The position numbers and the translations under genes were made by a program. Positions 53,103 to 61,776 of a stretch of DNA of 64,000 nt are shown one piece after another; positions within the stretch are counted from its first letter, which is position 1; each line of letters opens with the position of its first letter. Below the pieces are notes generated by a model. The model made no database searches and was not told the DNA's origin. It saw only the letters and a list, made by a program, of their open reading frames with translations. The stretch comes from an uncultured Lachnospiraceae bacterium (GTDB lineage: Bacteria; Bacillota; Clostridia; Lachnospirales; Lachnospiraceae). The DNA lies in contig CAJUGJ010000008.1 in assembly GCA_910586015.1 (NCBI GenBank), positions 62,001 to 126,000 of the forward strand. The letters run 5' to 3'.

Positions 53103-55463
53103 TTGCACTGTAAGATTAAAAAAAGTATCACTTTAATGACAGCTTTGATGATAATAATAATGATATGTACTGGCTGTAAAAACGATAAAAATTCAAATTT
53201 GTTGCTGCATCTTACCTTTAATGAAAAAAATGGGACAACAGCGGCAGATAGTGCCAGAAAAGTAAAGGATACACAAGTACATTACCAGTATACACATGCA
53301 GCATATATGGATAATTTAGAACCGCAATGGAGAAATACAGGTGTTAAAGGGGGCTCTTTATTATTTGACGGATGCTCTACTTATCTTGAATATGATTCAA
53401 AAGACATTTGCGTGTTGGGGGATTCTTTTACTATTCATGTCTGGATTGCTCCTAGAGCTTTTGAATGGGATGATCCTAATGCCGCTGCGGCAGGAACACC
53501 ACATCTGACTGCAATAGTCAGTCAGTACGATAAAGCAAAGAAACAGGGCTTTATTTTAGGATATCAGCGGTTTGGAAAGTTATGCTTTCAAGTTGGAACT
53601 GGAGATGAATGGATTACACTTTGGGGCAATAATGAAAATTTAAAAAAATATGAATGGAATTTAGTAACCGCGATATTCGATGGAAAAAACGGACAGATGA
53701 AGTTGTATTTGAATGAAACTCAGATAGGTTCTACACAGATAGAAAAAAATTCAAAGATCAGTCCTGCAACAGAAGAAAAACTTTTAATTGGTAAAAATTC
53801 TGAAGCGGAACAGATTGCAGCTGGTACTTATAATATGTTTGCGGGAATGATGGACGAATTAGAATTATATAGTTGTGTGATAAGTGAAGAAAAAATTACT
53901 ACTCAGGATATACCAGAAATTGCATTTGAGGATATTTGGTTAGAGAATATTCTGACAGAAGATATTTATAAAACACAGTATCATGGAGGACCATATCAAC
54001 ATTGGATGAATGAGCCTCATGGACCAGTATATTATAATGGTATGTACCATTTATTTTATCAAAGTAATATGATAGGAACATATTGGCGTAATATTTGTTG
54101 GGGACATTTGATAAGTGAAGATATGGTAAATTGGAAGCCGATAAAAGAGGCAATTACACCAAAAGAAAATTCTGTTGTACCAGATGGAGTATGGTCTGGA
54201 GGTGCAACAACAGATAAAAATGGAGTTCCCCTTTTATTTTTTACAGCAGGTAATGATAGTTTTGCAAAAGATGGTCTGATTTCAAATCAAAATATTGGAG
54301 TTGCTTATCCAGCGGATCTTTCTGATCCCTATTTAACAGAATGGATAATCTATGACAAACTAGCGATACAACAGATAGAAGGACAGGGTAGAAGTGGAGA
54401 GTTTAGAGATTCTCACATTTGGAAAGAAGATGATATATGGTGTATGCTTGTATGTTCAGGAAGTACAAAATCAAATGGCGGAAGTGCTCTTTTATATCAA
54501 ACAAAAACCTTAGAGCTAAAGTCAGATGGTACAATAGATATGGATTGGAAGTATATAGGACCTGTCTATGAAATGGAAAACCAGTCTGTTACTTATGGTA
54601 CAAGCTGGGAGATGCCTATTTTAATTCCATTAAAAAATGAGGCAGGAACAATACGTAAATATATTTTTATGATTTCTCCTGCACCCGCATCTATTGCTGA
54701 CAATAAGGTTTATTATTTTTTAGGTGATTTTGATATAGAAACAGGCAAGTTTACACCAGATGAGAATTTTGACAATAAACCTGCATTATTAGATTATGGA
54801 TGTAATGTATTTACTGGATCAAGTGTATTAGCTGATCCTTTAAATGAAGATGTATATGTATTTAGTATTATGCAGGATCAGAGAAATGGAGCAGAAGAAG
54901 GTTCAGCTGGATGGGCACATTGTGTAGGTCTGACCAGAAAAATATGGTTAAATGATGATGGAACAGATGTTAAAATGAGACCAATTACTGAACTACATAC
55001 ATTAGAAGATGATGTTTTAATCAATAAACAAAACCTTACCATACAACAGGCAAATGATATATTGCAAAAAGTAGAAGGCGATTTGCTCTATATTAAAGCA
55101 GTCTTTACATCAAATGATGATAAAGAATTTGGTATTCGTTTAAAATCAGACGGAAACAGAAATATGACTTCTTTTACTTACAGTACAAAAGAAGGAAAGA
55201 TCTTTGGCAATACAAAGAATAAAGGAAGTGTTGCTTCAACAAATAATGTATCTGGAGAACTTTCCTTAAAGAACAGTAAATTAACGATGGAAATTTATAT
55301 TGACAGATCCTTAGTAGAAGCATTTTTTAATGATACAAAATCTATTAGTATGCGTAGCTATGCTGCATATGATGCTCAAAAAGTAGAATTGTTTGCAGAC
55401 GGAGATGTTGTTTTAGATGATTTGTATATAGCTAAGATGAAGTCTATTTACAGTGAAAAATAG
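53103..55463 (+). CDS. surface GH32 lipoprotein with N-terminal LamG-like domain, divergent active site
   Basis: A 786-residue lipoprotein starting at TTG 53103, six nt after AGGAGGG. The lipobox CTGC (Cys25) anchors it outside the cell. Residues about 33-270 form a LamG/concanavalin-like domain (LLHLTFNEKNGTTAADSA, FTIHVWIAPRAF). The GH32 domain starts near 295. The nucleophile motif reads HWMNEPHGP, with Glu304 where Asp is usual; FRDSHIW holds the second Asp (436), and WEMPIL holds the acid/base Glu503. The C-terminal sandwich ends with IDRSLVEAFFNDTKSISMR. It probably attacks extracellular fructan and feeds the transporter. Confidence 0.85.
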   Translation: MHCKIKKSITLMTALMIIIMICTGCKNDKNSNLLLHLTFNEKNGTTAADSARKVKDTQVHYQYTHAAYMDNLEPQWRNTGVKGGSLLFDGCSTYLEYDSKDICVLGDSFTIHVWIAPRAFEWDDPNAAAAGTPHLTAIVSQYDKAKKQGFILGYQRFGKLCFQVGTGDEWITLWGNNENLKKYEWNLVTAIFDGKNGQMKLYLNETQIGSTQIEKNSKISPATEEKLLIGKNSEAEQIAAGTYNMFAGMMDELELYSCVISEEKITTQDIPEIAFEDIWLENILTEDIYKTQYHGGPYQHWMNEPHGPVYYNGMYHLFYQSNMIGTYWRNICWGHLISEDMVNWKPIKEAITPKENSVVPDGVWSGGATTDKNGVPLLFFTAGNDSFAKDGLISNQNIGVAYPADLSDPYLTEWIIYDKLAIQQIEGQGRSGEFRDSHIWKEDDIWCMLVCSGSTKSNGGSALLYQTKTLELKSDGTIDMDWKYIGPVYEMENQSVTYGTSWEMPILIPLKNEAGTIRKYIFMISPAPASIADNKVYYFLGDFDIETGKFTPDENFDNKPALLDYGCNVFTGSSVLADPLNEDVYVFSIMQDQRNGAEEGSAGWAHCVGLTRKIWLNDDGTDVKMRPITELHTLEDDVLINKQNLTIQQANDILQKVEGDLLYIKAVFTSNDDKEFGIRLKSDGNRNMTSFTYSTKEGKIFGNTKNKGSVASTNNVSGELSLKNSKLTMEIYIDRSLVEAFFNDTKSISMRSYAAYDAQKVELFADGDVVLDDLYIAKMKSIYSEK

Positions 55464-55476
55464 AATTTGATTTATG

Positions 55477-55515
55477 ATAGGCTGCTACAATTTGTAGCAG
55501 CCTATTTATTTTTTC
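55477..55515. terminator. terminator at the end of the fructan operon
   Basis: ATAGGCTGCTACAAA-type arms form the near-perfect palindrome ATAGGCTGCTAC / GTAGCAGCCTAT with a short loop, then TTTATTTTTTC. It also lies at the end of the convergent GH43-like gene. Confidence 0.88.
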
Positions 55516-55518
55516 TAT

Positions 55519-56469
55519 CTATCTAGTATCTTCACATTCCCAATTATGACATTTGAGCTTTTCATATTCTTCTTGGGTAATAGTTAAAATAGTCCCATGT
55601 TTATAGCGATATGGAAAATGAAATTCCTGATCGGCAGGACTAAATTTTCCTTCTTTTAAACTTTTTCCGTGAAATGGGATATATCCCTGTTTTGATCCTG
55701 AAACTCCATAAAAATCTAAAAACAGACACCATGTTCCATCTTCTAATCTTACTGCGGTTGGTGCTTCATAAAGTCCACTTTCTAATTCTTTCATACTTTC
55801 ATCGAATGCTTCTACTCGCTCAAAAGAACCTTCTATTTTTTCAGAACGCAGCAGAATAATTTTTGCAGGATTTTTTTCGCTTTTTACAAATAAATAATAA
55901 AATCCATCTTCTTCATACATGGCTGAATCAATAACTCCACTATCTTTTTTATGATACAGTAATTTTGGTTCAGAAAAATGAGAAAAGTCTTTGGTACGAC
56001 TATAATAAATTCCCTTTTGATGATGTTTTTCTTCTGGTTGAGGGGATGACCAGTGAAGTATGTAGTCTTCTTCTTTTTTATCATAGATTATATCAGGAGC
56101 CCACATACATCCAAATTTTGTATTTCCAATAGAAATTAATTTTTGCTCTGACCAATGAAGAAGATCGTTTGATTCCCAAACAGAAAAAAATTTACTCCCA
56201 TGTTCTCCAATTTCATCCCAAGAATGATGATATTGATTTCTCATTCCATAGGAAAGACTAAGATCTGTCGCAAAAATATAAAAAGTTCCTGTTTGTTTAC
56301 ATCGAGTAATTGTAAAATCTCTTACTCCTTTATCTCCATAATATGCCCAAAGTACTGGTAAACCATGATTTATTTCTTCCCAATAAAACCCATCTTTACT
56401 AACTCCAAAATAAACTTGTTCTCCATCAGGAGTTGTTTTTTCTCTAAAATGTACAAATAGATATGGCAT
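55519..56469 (-). CDS. GH43-like five-bladed propeller glycosidase
   Basis: A 316-residue protein without signal peptide. It fits the GH43/GH32 superfamily of five-bladed propeller enzymes: PYLFVHFREKTTPDGEQVYF at the N-terminus, VRDFTITR, GCMWAPDIIYDKKEEDYILH (a typical GH43 APD motif), SAMYEEDGFYYLF and YEAPTAVRLEDGTWCLFLD (candidate acid Glu). It probably acts on arabinosides or related sugars in the cytoplasm, though the specificity cannot be read from sequence. It is convergent with the fructan operon and may be a separate unit. Confidence 0.8.
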   Translation of the reverse strand: MPYLFVHFREKTTPDGEQVYFGVSKDGFYWEEINHGLPVLWAYYGDKGVRDFTITRCKQTGTFYIFATDLSLSYGMRNQYHHSWDEIGEHGSKFFSVWESNDLLHWSEQKLISIGNTKFGCMWAPDIIYDKKEEDYILHWSSPQPEEKHHQKGIYYSRTKDFSHFSEPKLLYHKKDSGVIDSAMYEEDGFYYLFVKSEKNPAKIILLRSEKIEGSFERVEAFDESMKELESGLYEAPTAVRLEDGTWCLFLDFYGVSGSKQGYIPFHGKSLKEGKFSPADQEFHFPYRYKHGTILTITQEEYEKLKCHNWECEDTR

Positions 56470-56600
56470 AGTTTTTTTAGATACTCCTTTTTATTCTAAA
56501 TTTTAATTTTTTAAGTATAACATAACCTCTGTTTAAAAGACAGTAATTCTTTTCTGATATTCTTGCACTTTTTTCCTGTTCTTTTTAATGATTGTTTATT

Positions 56601-56619
56601 GATAAAGATTATCAATATC
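56601..56619 (+). promoter_or_regulatory. Fur box upstream of the feo operon
   Basis: GATAAAGATTATCAATATC matches 17 of 19 positions of the Fur consensus GATAATGATWATCATTATC. It lies 6 nt upstream of the -35 box, so repression by iron-loaded Fur is expected. Confidence 0.78.
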
Positions 56620-56624
56620 ATCTA

Positions 56625-56653
56625 TTGACAACTTTTTTGAGTTAGAATATACT
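56625..56653 (+). promoter_or_regulatory. sigma-A promoter of the feo operon
   Basis: TTGACA (56625-56630), a 17-nt spacer, then TATACT (56648-56653). It is followed by GGAGGGTGAAGGAGG before the first feoA. Confidence 0.8.
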
Positions 56654-56687
56654 AACCAATAGAATAATATAAGGAGGGTGAAGGAGG

Positions 56688-56897
56688 ATGCCATTGACTT
56701 TAGCAAAACAAGGAGAACTTAATACGATTAAAAAAATAGGAGGAAAAGAGGAAACTAAAAAATTTTTAGAGAATTTAGGTTTTATTATTGGAGGAAGTGT
56801 AATTATAATATCGGCAATCGGAGGAAATTTAATTGTCAACGTAAAAGATTCTAGGGTTGCCATTGGAAAGGATATGGCAAGTAAGATTATTGTTTAA
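56688..56897 (+). CDS. feoA: FeoA-type protein, first copy
   Basis: A 69-residue SH3-like FeoA protein; GGAGG lies directly before ATG 56688. The pattern FLENLGFIIGGSVIIIS followed by GGNLIVNVKDSRVAIGKDMASKI is that of FeoA. FeoA proteins are small cytoplasmic partners of the ferrous-iron transporter FeoB. It is less conserved than the second copy and lacks its long central loop. Confidence 0.87.
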   Translation: MPLTLAKQGELNTIKKIGGKEETKKFLENLGFIIGGSVIIISAIGGNLIVNVKDSRVAIGKDMASKIIV

Positions 56898-56921
56898 TAT
56901 AGAGAAAGGAAGGAAATTGAT

Positions 56922-57146
56922 TTGAAAACATTAAAAGAAATTGCCTGTGGGCAGACAGTAAAGGTAAAACGACTCAATGGAGAGGGACCTATTAAACGAA
57001 GAATTATGGATATGGGAATTACAAAAGGAATTCAAGTATTTGTAAGAAAAGTTGCACCACTTGGAGATCCCGTTGAAATTACGGTTCGAGGATATGAACT
57101 TTCGATTAGAAAAGCAGATGCAGAAATGATTGAAGTAGAGGAGTAG
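56922..57146 (+). CDS. feoA: FeoA-type protein, second copy
   Basis: A 74-residue FeoA protein starting at TTG 56922, 9-12 nt after AAGGAAGG. The family core RRIMDMGITKGIQVFVRKVAP and GDPVEITVRGYELSIRKADA is complete. It lies 3 nt before feoB. Tandem feoA genes ahead of feoB are common in clostridia; the two copies may play different roles at the transporter. Confidence 0.9.
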   Translation: MKTLKEIACGQTVKVKRLNGEGPIKRRIMDMGITKGIQVFVRKVAPLGDPVEITVRGYELSIRKADAEMIEVEE

Positions 57147-57149
57147 AGT

Positions 57150-59534
57150 ATGGCAATTAAGATAGCATTAGCAGGAAATCCAAACTGTGGGAAAACCACA
57201 TTATTTAACGCTTTAACTGGTTCAAACCAGTTTGTTGGAAACTGGCCAGGCGTTACGGTAGAAAAAAAAGAGGGCAGATTAAAGGGAGAGAAAGATATTA
57301 TTTTAATAGATCTGCCGGGAATTTATTCACTTTCCCCATATACATTAGAAGAAGTAGTTGCGAGAAATTATTTAATTTCAGAAAAACCAGATGCAATCTT
57401 AAATATAGTAGACGGAACGAACTTAGAGCGAAATCTCTATCTTTCTACTCAGCTTTTAGAACTGGGAATTCCAGTTGTAATGGCAGTCAATATGGTAGAT
57501 ATTGTAGAAAAGACAGGGGATCAGATACATATTGATAAACTCAGTAAGAGATTAGGTTGTAAAGTAATAAAAATTTCTGCACTGAAAGGAATAGGTATTT
57601 CGGAGACAGTAGAAAGTATTACTACATTAGCAAAAGAAAAGAACTCTTTTTTACCAGTGCATACTTTTACAAAAGAAGTAGAAGAGATAATAAAATCGGT
57701 ACAAGAAAAGTTACCAGAGAGTATTTTAGAGGAACAAAAACGTTTTTTTGCCATTAAGCTTCTTGAAAAAGACAGTAAGATTAAAGAACAGATAAAGAAA
57801 ACTCCTGATATTACAAAAGAAATAAAGCAATTAGAAGAAAAATTTGATGATGATACAGAAAGTATTATTACGAATGAGCGATATGTTTATATTTCTTCTA
57901 TTATAGAAGAATGTCGTACAAAAAGTAAAAAGAATACTATTAGTATTTCTGATAAAATTGATCGTATTGTAACAAACAGATGGCTGGCACTTCCAATTTT
58001 TGCGGCAGTGATGTTTTTAGTTTATTTTGTTTCAGTAACTACAGTCGGAACATGGGCAACAGACTGGGCAAACGACGGAGTTTTTGGAGATGGTTGGCAC
58101 TTTTTGGGTATTGGATCTTCTACCTATGAAGAAGCAACAGAAGAATATACAAAAGCAGAACAGATTATAGAAGCATTAGAAAAGGATAATACAATAACAA
58201 CAGTTGATATTTTTGATGAGGAAGGAGAAGTGATAGAAGCTGTAACTTTGACAGATACCATTTTACAACAGGCAGCAGAATGTTTAGAAAAAGGAGAACC
58301 TGATCCAAGTGAATTTGGAGTATGGATTTCTGGAATTCCTGTTTTGATTGGGAATGGACTTGAGGCAATTCACTGTGCTGACTGGCTTAGGGGACTGATT
58401 TTAGATGGAATTGTAGCGGGGGTTGGTGCAGTTTTGGGCTTTGTTCCTCAAATGTTAGTCTTATTTCTCTTTTTGGCATTTTTAGAGGCATGTGGGTATA
58501 TGGCAAGAATCGCATTTATTATGGATCGTATTTTCCGCAAGTTTGGACTTTCTGGAAAATCATTTATCCCTATGCTAATTGGAAGTGGCTGTGGTGTACC
58601 GGGAATTATGGCTTCTCGTACCATTGAAAATGACAGAGATCGCAAAATGACAATTATGACCACAACATTTATCCCATGTGGAGCAAAACTTCCGATTATT
58701 GCTTTCATTGCAGGAGCTTTATTTAACGGTGCATGGTGGGTAGCTCCAAGCGCTTATTTTGTTGGAATTGCAGCAATTATCTGTTCAGGAATTATTTTAA
58801 AGAAAACAAAATTATTTGCAGGAGATCCAGCTCCGTTTGTGATGGAACTTCCTGCTTATCATATGCCGACGGTTGGTAATGTGCTTCGGAGTATGTGGGA
58901 ACGTGGATGGTCATTTATTAAAAAAGCAGGAACAATTATTTTATTATCTACCATTGTACTTTGGTTTTTAATGCGTTTTGGATGGATAGATGGACAGTTC
59001 AAAATGTTAGAGGCTGAGGAATTAAATAACAGTATTCTTGCCTCTATTGGAAATATGATTGTACCAATTTTTACACCACTTGGCTGGGGAGAATGGAGAT
59101 CTGCGGTTGCAGCGGTGACTGGTTTAATTGCAAAAGAAAATGTAGTTGGAACCTTTGGAATTTTATATGGATTTACAGAGGTATCAGAAGATGGAGCAGA
59201 AATCTGGGGGACTTTAGCTGGAAGTATGAATATGGCAGCAGCGTATTCTTTCCTTGTTTTTAATTTACTTTGTGCTCCTTGTTTTGCAGCAATGGGAGCG
59301 ATAAAAAGAGAAATGAATAATCGTAAATGGTTTTGGTTTGCAATTAGTTATCAGACAATACTTGCTTATATTGTATCTCTTTGTATTTATCAATTTGCTG
59401 TTTTCTTTACAACAAAAAGCTTTGAAACTGGAACTGTAATAGCAATATTATTCACTTCTGGATTTTTGTACTTATTATTTCGCCAAAATAGAGAAACAAT
59501 GAAATTAAGGATAAATCATATAACAGTAAAATAA
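57150..59534 (+). CDS. feoB: ferrous iron transport protein B
   Basis: A 794-residue protein. The N-terminal G domain is complete: GNPNCGKTTLFN (G1, about 9-20), GNWPGVTVEKK (G2), DLPGIYSLSPY (G3), NMVD (G4). A GDI-like helical region follows (about 165-270), and then a membrane domain with the Gate motif GCGVPGIMASRTI and a second at CAPCFAAMGAIKRE. The loop after the first membrane helix (about 315-400) is long, acidic and hydrophilic compared with E. coli FeoB. It imports Fe(II), most useful under anoxia. Confidence 0.95.
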   Translation: MAIKIALAGNPNCGKTTLFNALTGSNQFVGNWPGVTVEKKEGRLKGEKDIILIDLPGIYSLSPYTLEEVVARNYLISEKPDAILNIVDGTNLERNLYLSTQLLELGIPVVMAVNMVDIVEKTGDQIHIDKLSKRLGCKVIKISALKGIGISETVESITTLAKEKNSFLPVHTFTKEVEEIIKSVQEKLPESILEEQKRFFAIKLLEKDSKIKEQIKKTPDITKEIKQLEEKFDDDTESIITNERYVYISSIIEECRTKSKKNTISISDKIDRIVTNRWLALPIFAAVMFLVYFVSVTTVGTWATDWANDGVFGDGWHFLGIGSSTYEEATEEYTKAEQIIEALEKDNTITTVDIFDEEGEVIEAVTLTDTILQQAAECLEKGEPDPSEFGVWISGIPVLIGNGLEAIHCADWLRGLILDGIVAGVGAVLGFVPQMLVLFLFLAFLEACGYMARIAFIMDRIFRKFGLSGKSFIPMLIGSGCGVPGIMASRTIENDRDRKMTIMTTTFIPCGAKLPIIAFIAGALFNGAWWVAPSAYFVGIAAIICSGIILKKTKLFAGDPAPFVMELPAYHMPTVGNVLRSMWERGWSFIKKAGTIILLSTIVLWFLMRFGWIDGQFKMLEAEELNNSILASIGNMIVPIFTPLGWGEWRSAVAAVTGLIAKENVVGTFGILYGFTEVSEDGAEIWGTLAGSMNMAAAYSFLVFNLLCAPCFAAMGAIKREMNNRKWFWFAISYQTILAYIVSLCIYQFAVFFTTKSFETGTVIAILFTSGFLYLLFRQNRETMKLRINHITVK

Positions 59535-59554
59535 AATGATAAAGGGGAGATTAT

Positions 59555-59689
59555 ATGGGAACAATTATAGTAGGATTAATTGTAGTAGGAATAGTATTTT
59601 TCATTGTACGAGATATGTTACATCAAAAACGAAAGGGAAAGTCTATTCAATGTGGAGGGAATTGTAAAAATTGCAGAGGATGTCAATAA
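59555..59689 (+). CDS. FeoB-associated Cys-rich membrane protein
   Basis: A 44-residue protein; AAAGGGGAG precedes ATG 59555. One membrane helix (about 3-20) is followed by a basic stretch and a cysteine cluster (CGGNCKNCRGC). This matches the short FeoB-associated Cys-rich family found behind feoB in Firmicutes. The clustered thiols may handle iron near the transporter (inference). Confidence 0.85.
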   Translation: MGTIIVGLIVVGIVFFIVRDMLHQKRKGKSIQCGGNCKNCRGCQ

Positions 59690-59693
59690 AAAA

Positions 59694-59730
59694 ATGTTGG
59701 GCACTAAAAATTAGTGCCCAACACTTTTTT
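59694..59730. terminator. terminator after the feo operon
   Basis: TGTTGGGCACTAA (59695-59707) and TTAGTGCCCAACA (59711-59723) form a perfect 13-bp stem followed by six T; A-rich before it, so it may work in both directions. Confidence 0.92.
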
Positions 59731-61018
59731 ACATTTCTGAATCGTCTTCTTCTAAAACCTCTTCTACAAGAATATGTACCTTGTTAATTCGGTTCTTTTT
59801 TACAGACATAACCTGAAAAGTAACATGTTCATCCGTAATCTGTTCGCCCTGTACAGGAAGATGATCTAAAAGATGAATAATATGTCCAGCAATGGAGTCA
59901 TAATCGTCTGATTCTAAATTGAGTCCAACTACTTCATTAATTTCTTCTAACTTTGCCGATCCTTCTGCCATATATTCATTTGGCCCAATTCGGCGAACAA
60001 CATCGACCTCATCATCATCATATTCATCTCGAATTTCTCCGACAATTTCTTCTACAAGATCTTCAAGAGTAATTAATCCGGCTGTTGCACCATATTCATC
60101 TAAGACAATAACCATAGAAAACGATTCTTTCCGAATTTCATTGAGAAGTTCAGAAGTTTTTTTAAATTCATAAGTAAAATAAGGAGTACGTAAAAAGTCT
60201 TTAATATGAAAAGAGTCTTTTGCATCAGAATAAAAAAATAAATCTTTTAAGTTGATAATTCCGATTACATTATCTCTGGTATCTTGATAAACTGGAAGTC
60301 TGGTATAACGTTCCTTTCGAAAAGTTTCTAACAGTTCATCATAAGTCATATCAGAACTTGCAAAAGCCATATCGATTCTTGGAATCATAATATCTTTTGC
60401 AAGAGAATCTCCAAAATCCACTACATTCGTAATCATTTTACGCTCTTCACTTTCAATTACGCCTTCTTCATGACTGACATCTACAATAGTACGAAGCTCA
60501 TTTTCTGTTATTGTAGTATGTTTCTCGTTTGGATTAATATGGAATAGAAACATAACACCAGTAGAAAGTTTATTTACAATGTAAATAACCGGCGTCAACA
60601 CTTTAGTTAATAGATAAATCACTGGTGCAAAAGCAAATGCCAATCTTTCTGAATGGATTGTAGCAAGTGTTTTTGGTGTAATTTCTCCAAAAATTAAAAT
60701 GAGCAGAGTAAGAATACCAGTTGCAATACCAGCAGCAGTATTTCCCCAAATTGCAATAGAAAGAGAAGTTGTTAAAGAAGAGGCCGATAAGTTGACAACA
60801 TTATTACCGATCAAAATTGCACTTAACATCTTTGACGGATCCTCGATTAGTTTGCTGACAGTAGCTGCACCCTTTACACCCTCTTCAACCATACTTCGTA
60901 TCCGAAGTTTATTTAGAGTGGTAAGTGAAGTTTCCGCAGAAGAGAAAAATCCAGACAAAAGCAACAGAAAAAGTAAAATGATTAACTTTGTGGCGACACT
61001 GGGGTCCAAATATATCAT
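59729..61018 (-). CDS. CNNM/CBS-pair membrane protein (hemolysin C/CorC family)
   Basis: A 429-residue protein. An N-terminal CNNM transmembrane domain (about 1-185) shows SGFFSSAETSLTTLNKLRIR, the NNVVNLSASSLTT segment and LIFGEITPKTLA. Two CBS domains (about 200-330; IMIPRIDM-type MIPRID, YTRLPVYQDTRDNVIGIINLKDL, DEYGATAGLITLEDLVEEIVGEI) follow, and then a CorC/HlyC transporter-associated domain. Such proteins are linked to Mg2+ or Co2+ efflux in some bacteria. The name hemolysin is historical. Confidence 0.92.
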   Translation of the reverse strand: MIYLDPSVATKLIILLFLLLLSGFFSSAETSLTTLNKLRIRSMVEEGVKGAATVSKLIEDPSKMLSAILIGNNVVNLSASSLTTSLSIAIWGNTAAGIATGILTLLILIFGEITPKTLATIHSERLAFAFAPVIYLLTKVLTPVIYIVNKLSTGVMFLFHINPNEKHTTITENELRTIVDVSHEEGVIESEERKMITNVVDFGDSLAKDIMIPRIDMAFASSDMTYDELLETFRKERYTRLPVYQDTRDNVIGIINLKDLFFYSDAKDSFHIKDFLRTPYFTYEFKKTSELLNEIRKESFSMVIVLDEYGATAGLITLEDLVEEIVGEIRDEYDDDEVDVVRRIGPNEYMAEGSAKLEEINEVVGLNLESDDYDSIAGHIIHLLDHLPVQGEQITDEHVTFQVMSVKKNRINKVHILVEEVLEEDDSEM

Positions 61019-61095
61019 CTCCTAAAATTAAAATATTTGATTATACCGTTAAAAAGGTATATATAATTTTATTATATCATTTTTTTATTATTATG

Positions 61096-61770
61096 TCAAC
61101 AAAAGAAAATTCTTCCTCCACAACATACATTACAAGCAAGTTGAAGCATACATAATCTCAAACAGAGATTATTGCCTTCAAATGGATTTGTTCCATAAGG
61201 ATCTTTTTGAGTTTGATACCAAGCTCCACCGGACTGAATTTGATAGACTAAACGTTGATATTCAGGATTGCCGGGTTCTAAATGTTGAGCCATCTTAGCA
61301 TGTTCTAGGGCAGTCATATTATTTCGAATACCAAGATTTGCAATAGCACTTAAATAATACCAACGGGCGCTGTGATTAGGAATATCAGAGAGAGTTCTCA
61401 ATGCTTCTTGATAATAGCCATTATTAATATAATTCATTGCAGCATTAAGTCGAATAAGCTCTGGATCAGAATCTGTAGTTTGTCGGGTACGCTGTTGTCC
61501 CCATGTTCCAAAACCCCAAAAACCTCCAAACGGATCTCCAGAGGTTTGTTCTCCAGTAAAGTCAGAGTCAGAATATCCTCTGGTACGTTCTTTCATAATT
61601 TGCTGATACGCCTGTTGAATTTCTTTAAATTTTGCCTCTGCCATTTCTTTGTTTGGATTATTAATATTAGAATCCGGATGATATTTTCGACTTAATGTTC
61701 GATATGCTTTTTTAATTTCATCATCAGAAGCATTTCGAGAAACACCAAGAGTCCGATATGGATCAAGCAT
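61096..61770 (-). CDS. J-domain protein with Cys-rich C-terminus
   Basis: A 224-residue protein. The N-terminal J domain (about 1-70) has the HPD motif at residues 31-33 (RKYHPDSN), so it should stimulate an Hsp70 ATPase. A Gly/Phe-rich linker (DPFGGFWGFGTWG) follows, and then helical TPR-like repeats (LNAAMNYINNGYYQEAL, YYLSAIANLGIRNNMTALEHAK). The last 25 residues are hydrophobic with five cysteines (CLRLCMLQLACNVCCGG). It lacks DnaJ's zinc domain, so it is not DnaJ itself. It lies 7 nt behind the DUF5685 gene. Confidence 0.87.
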   Translation of the reverse strand: MLDPYRTLGVSRNASDDEIKKAYRTLSRKYHPDSNINNPNKEMAEAKFKEIQQAYQQIMKERTRGYSDSDFTGEQTSGDPFGGFWGFGTWGQQRTRQTTDSDPELIRLNAAMNYINNGYYQEALRTLSDIPNHSARWYYLSAIANLGIRNNMTALEHAKMAQHLEPGNPEYQRLVYQIQSGGAWYQTQKDPYGTNPFEGNNLCLRLCMLQLACNVCCGGRIFFC

Positions 61771-61776
61771 TTTAAT

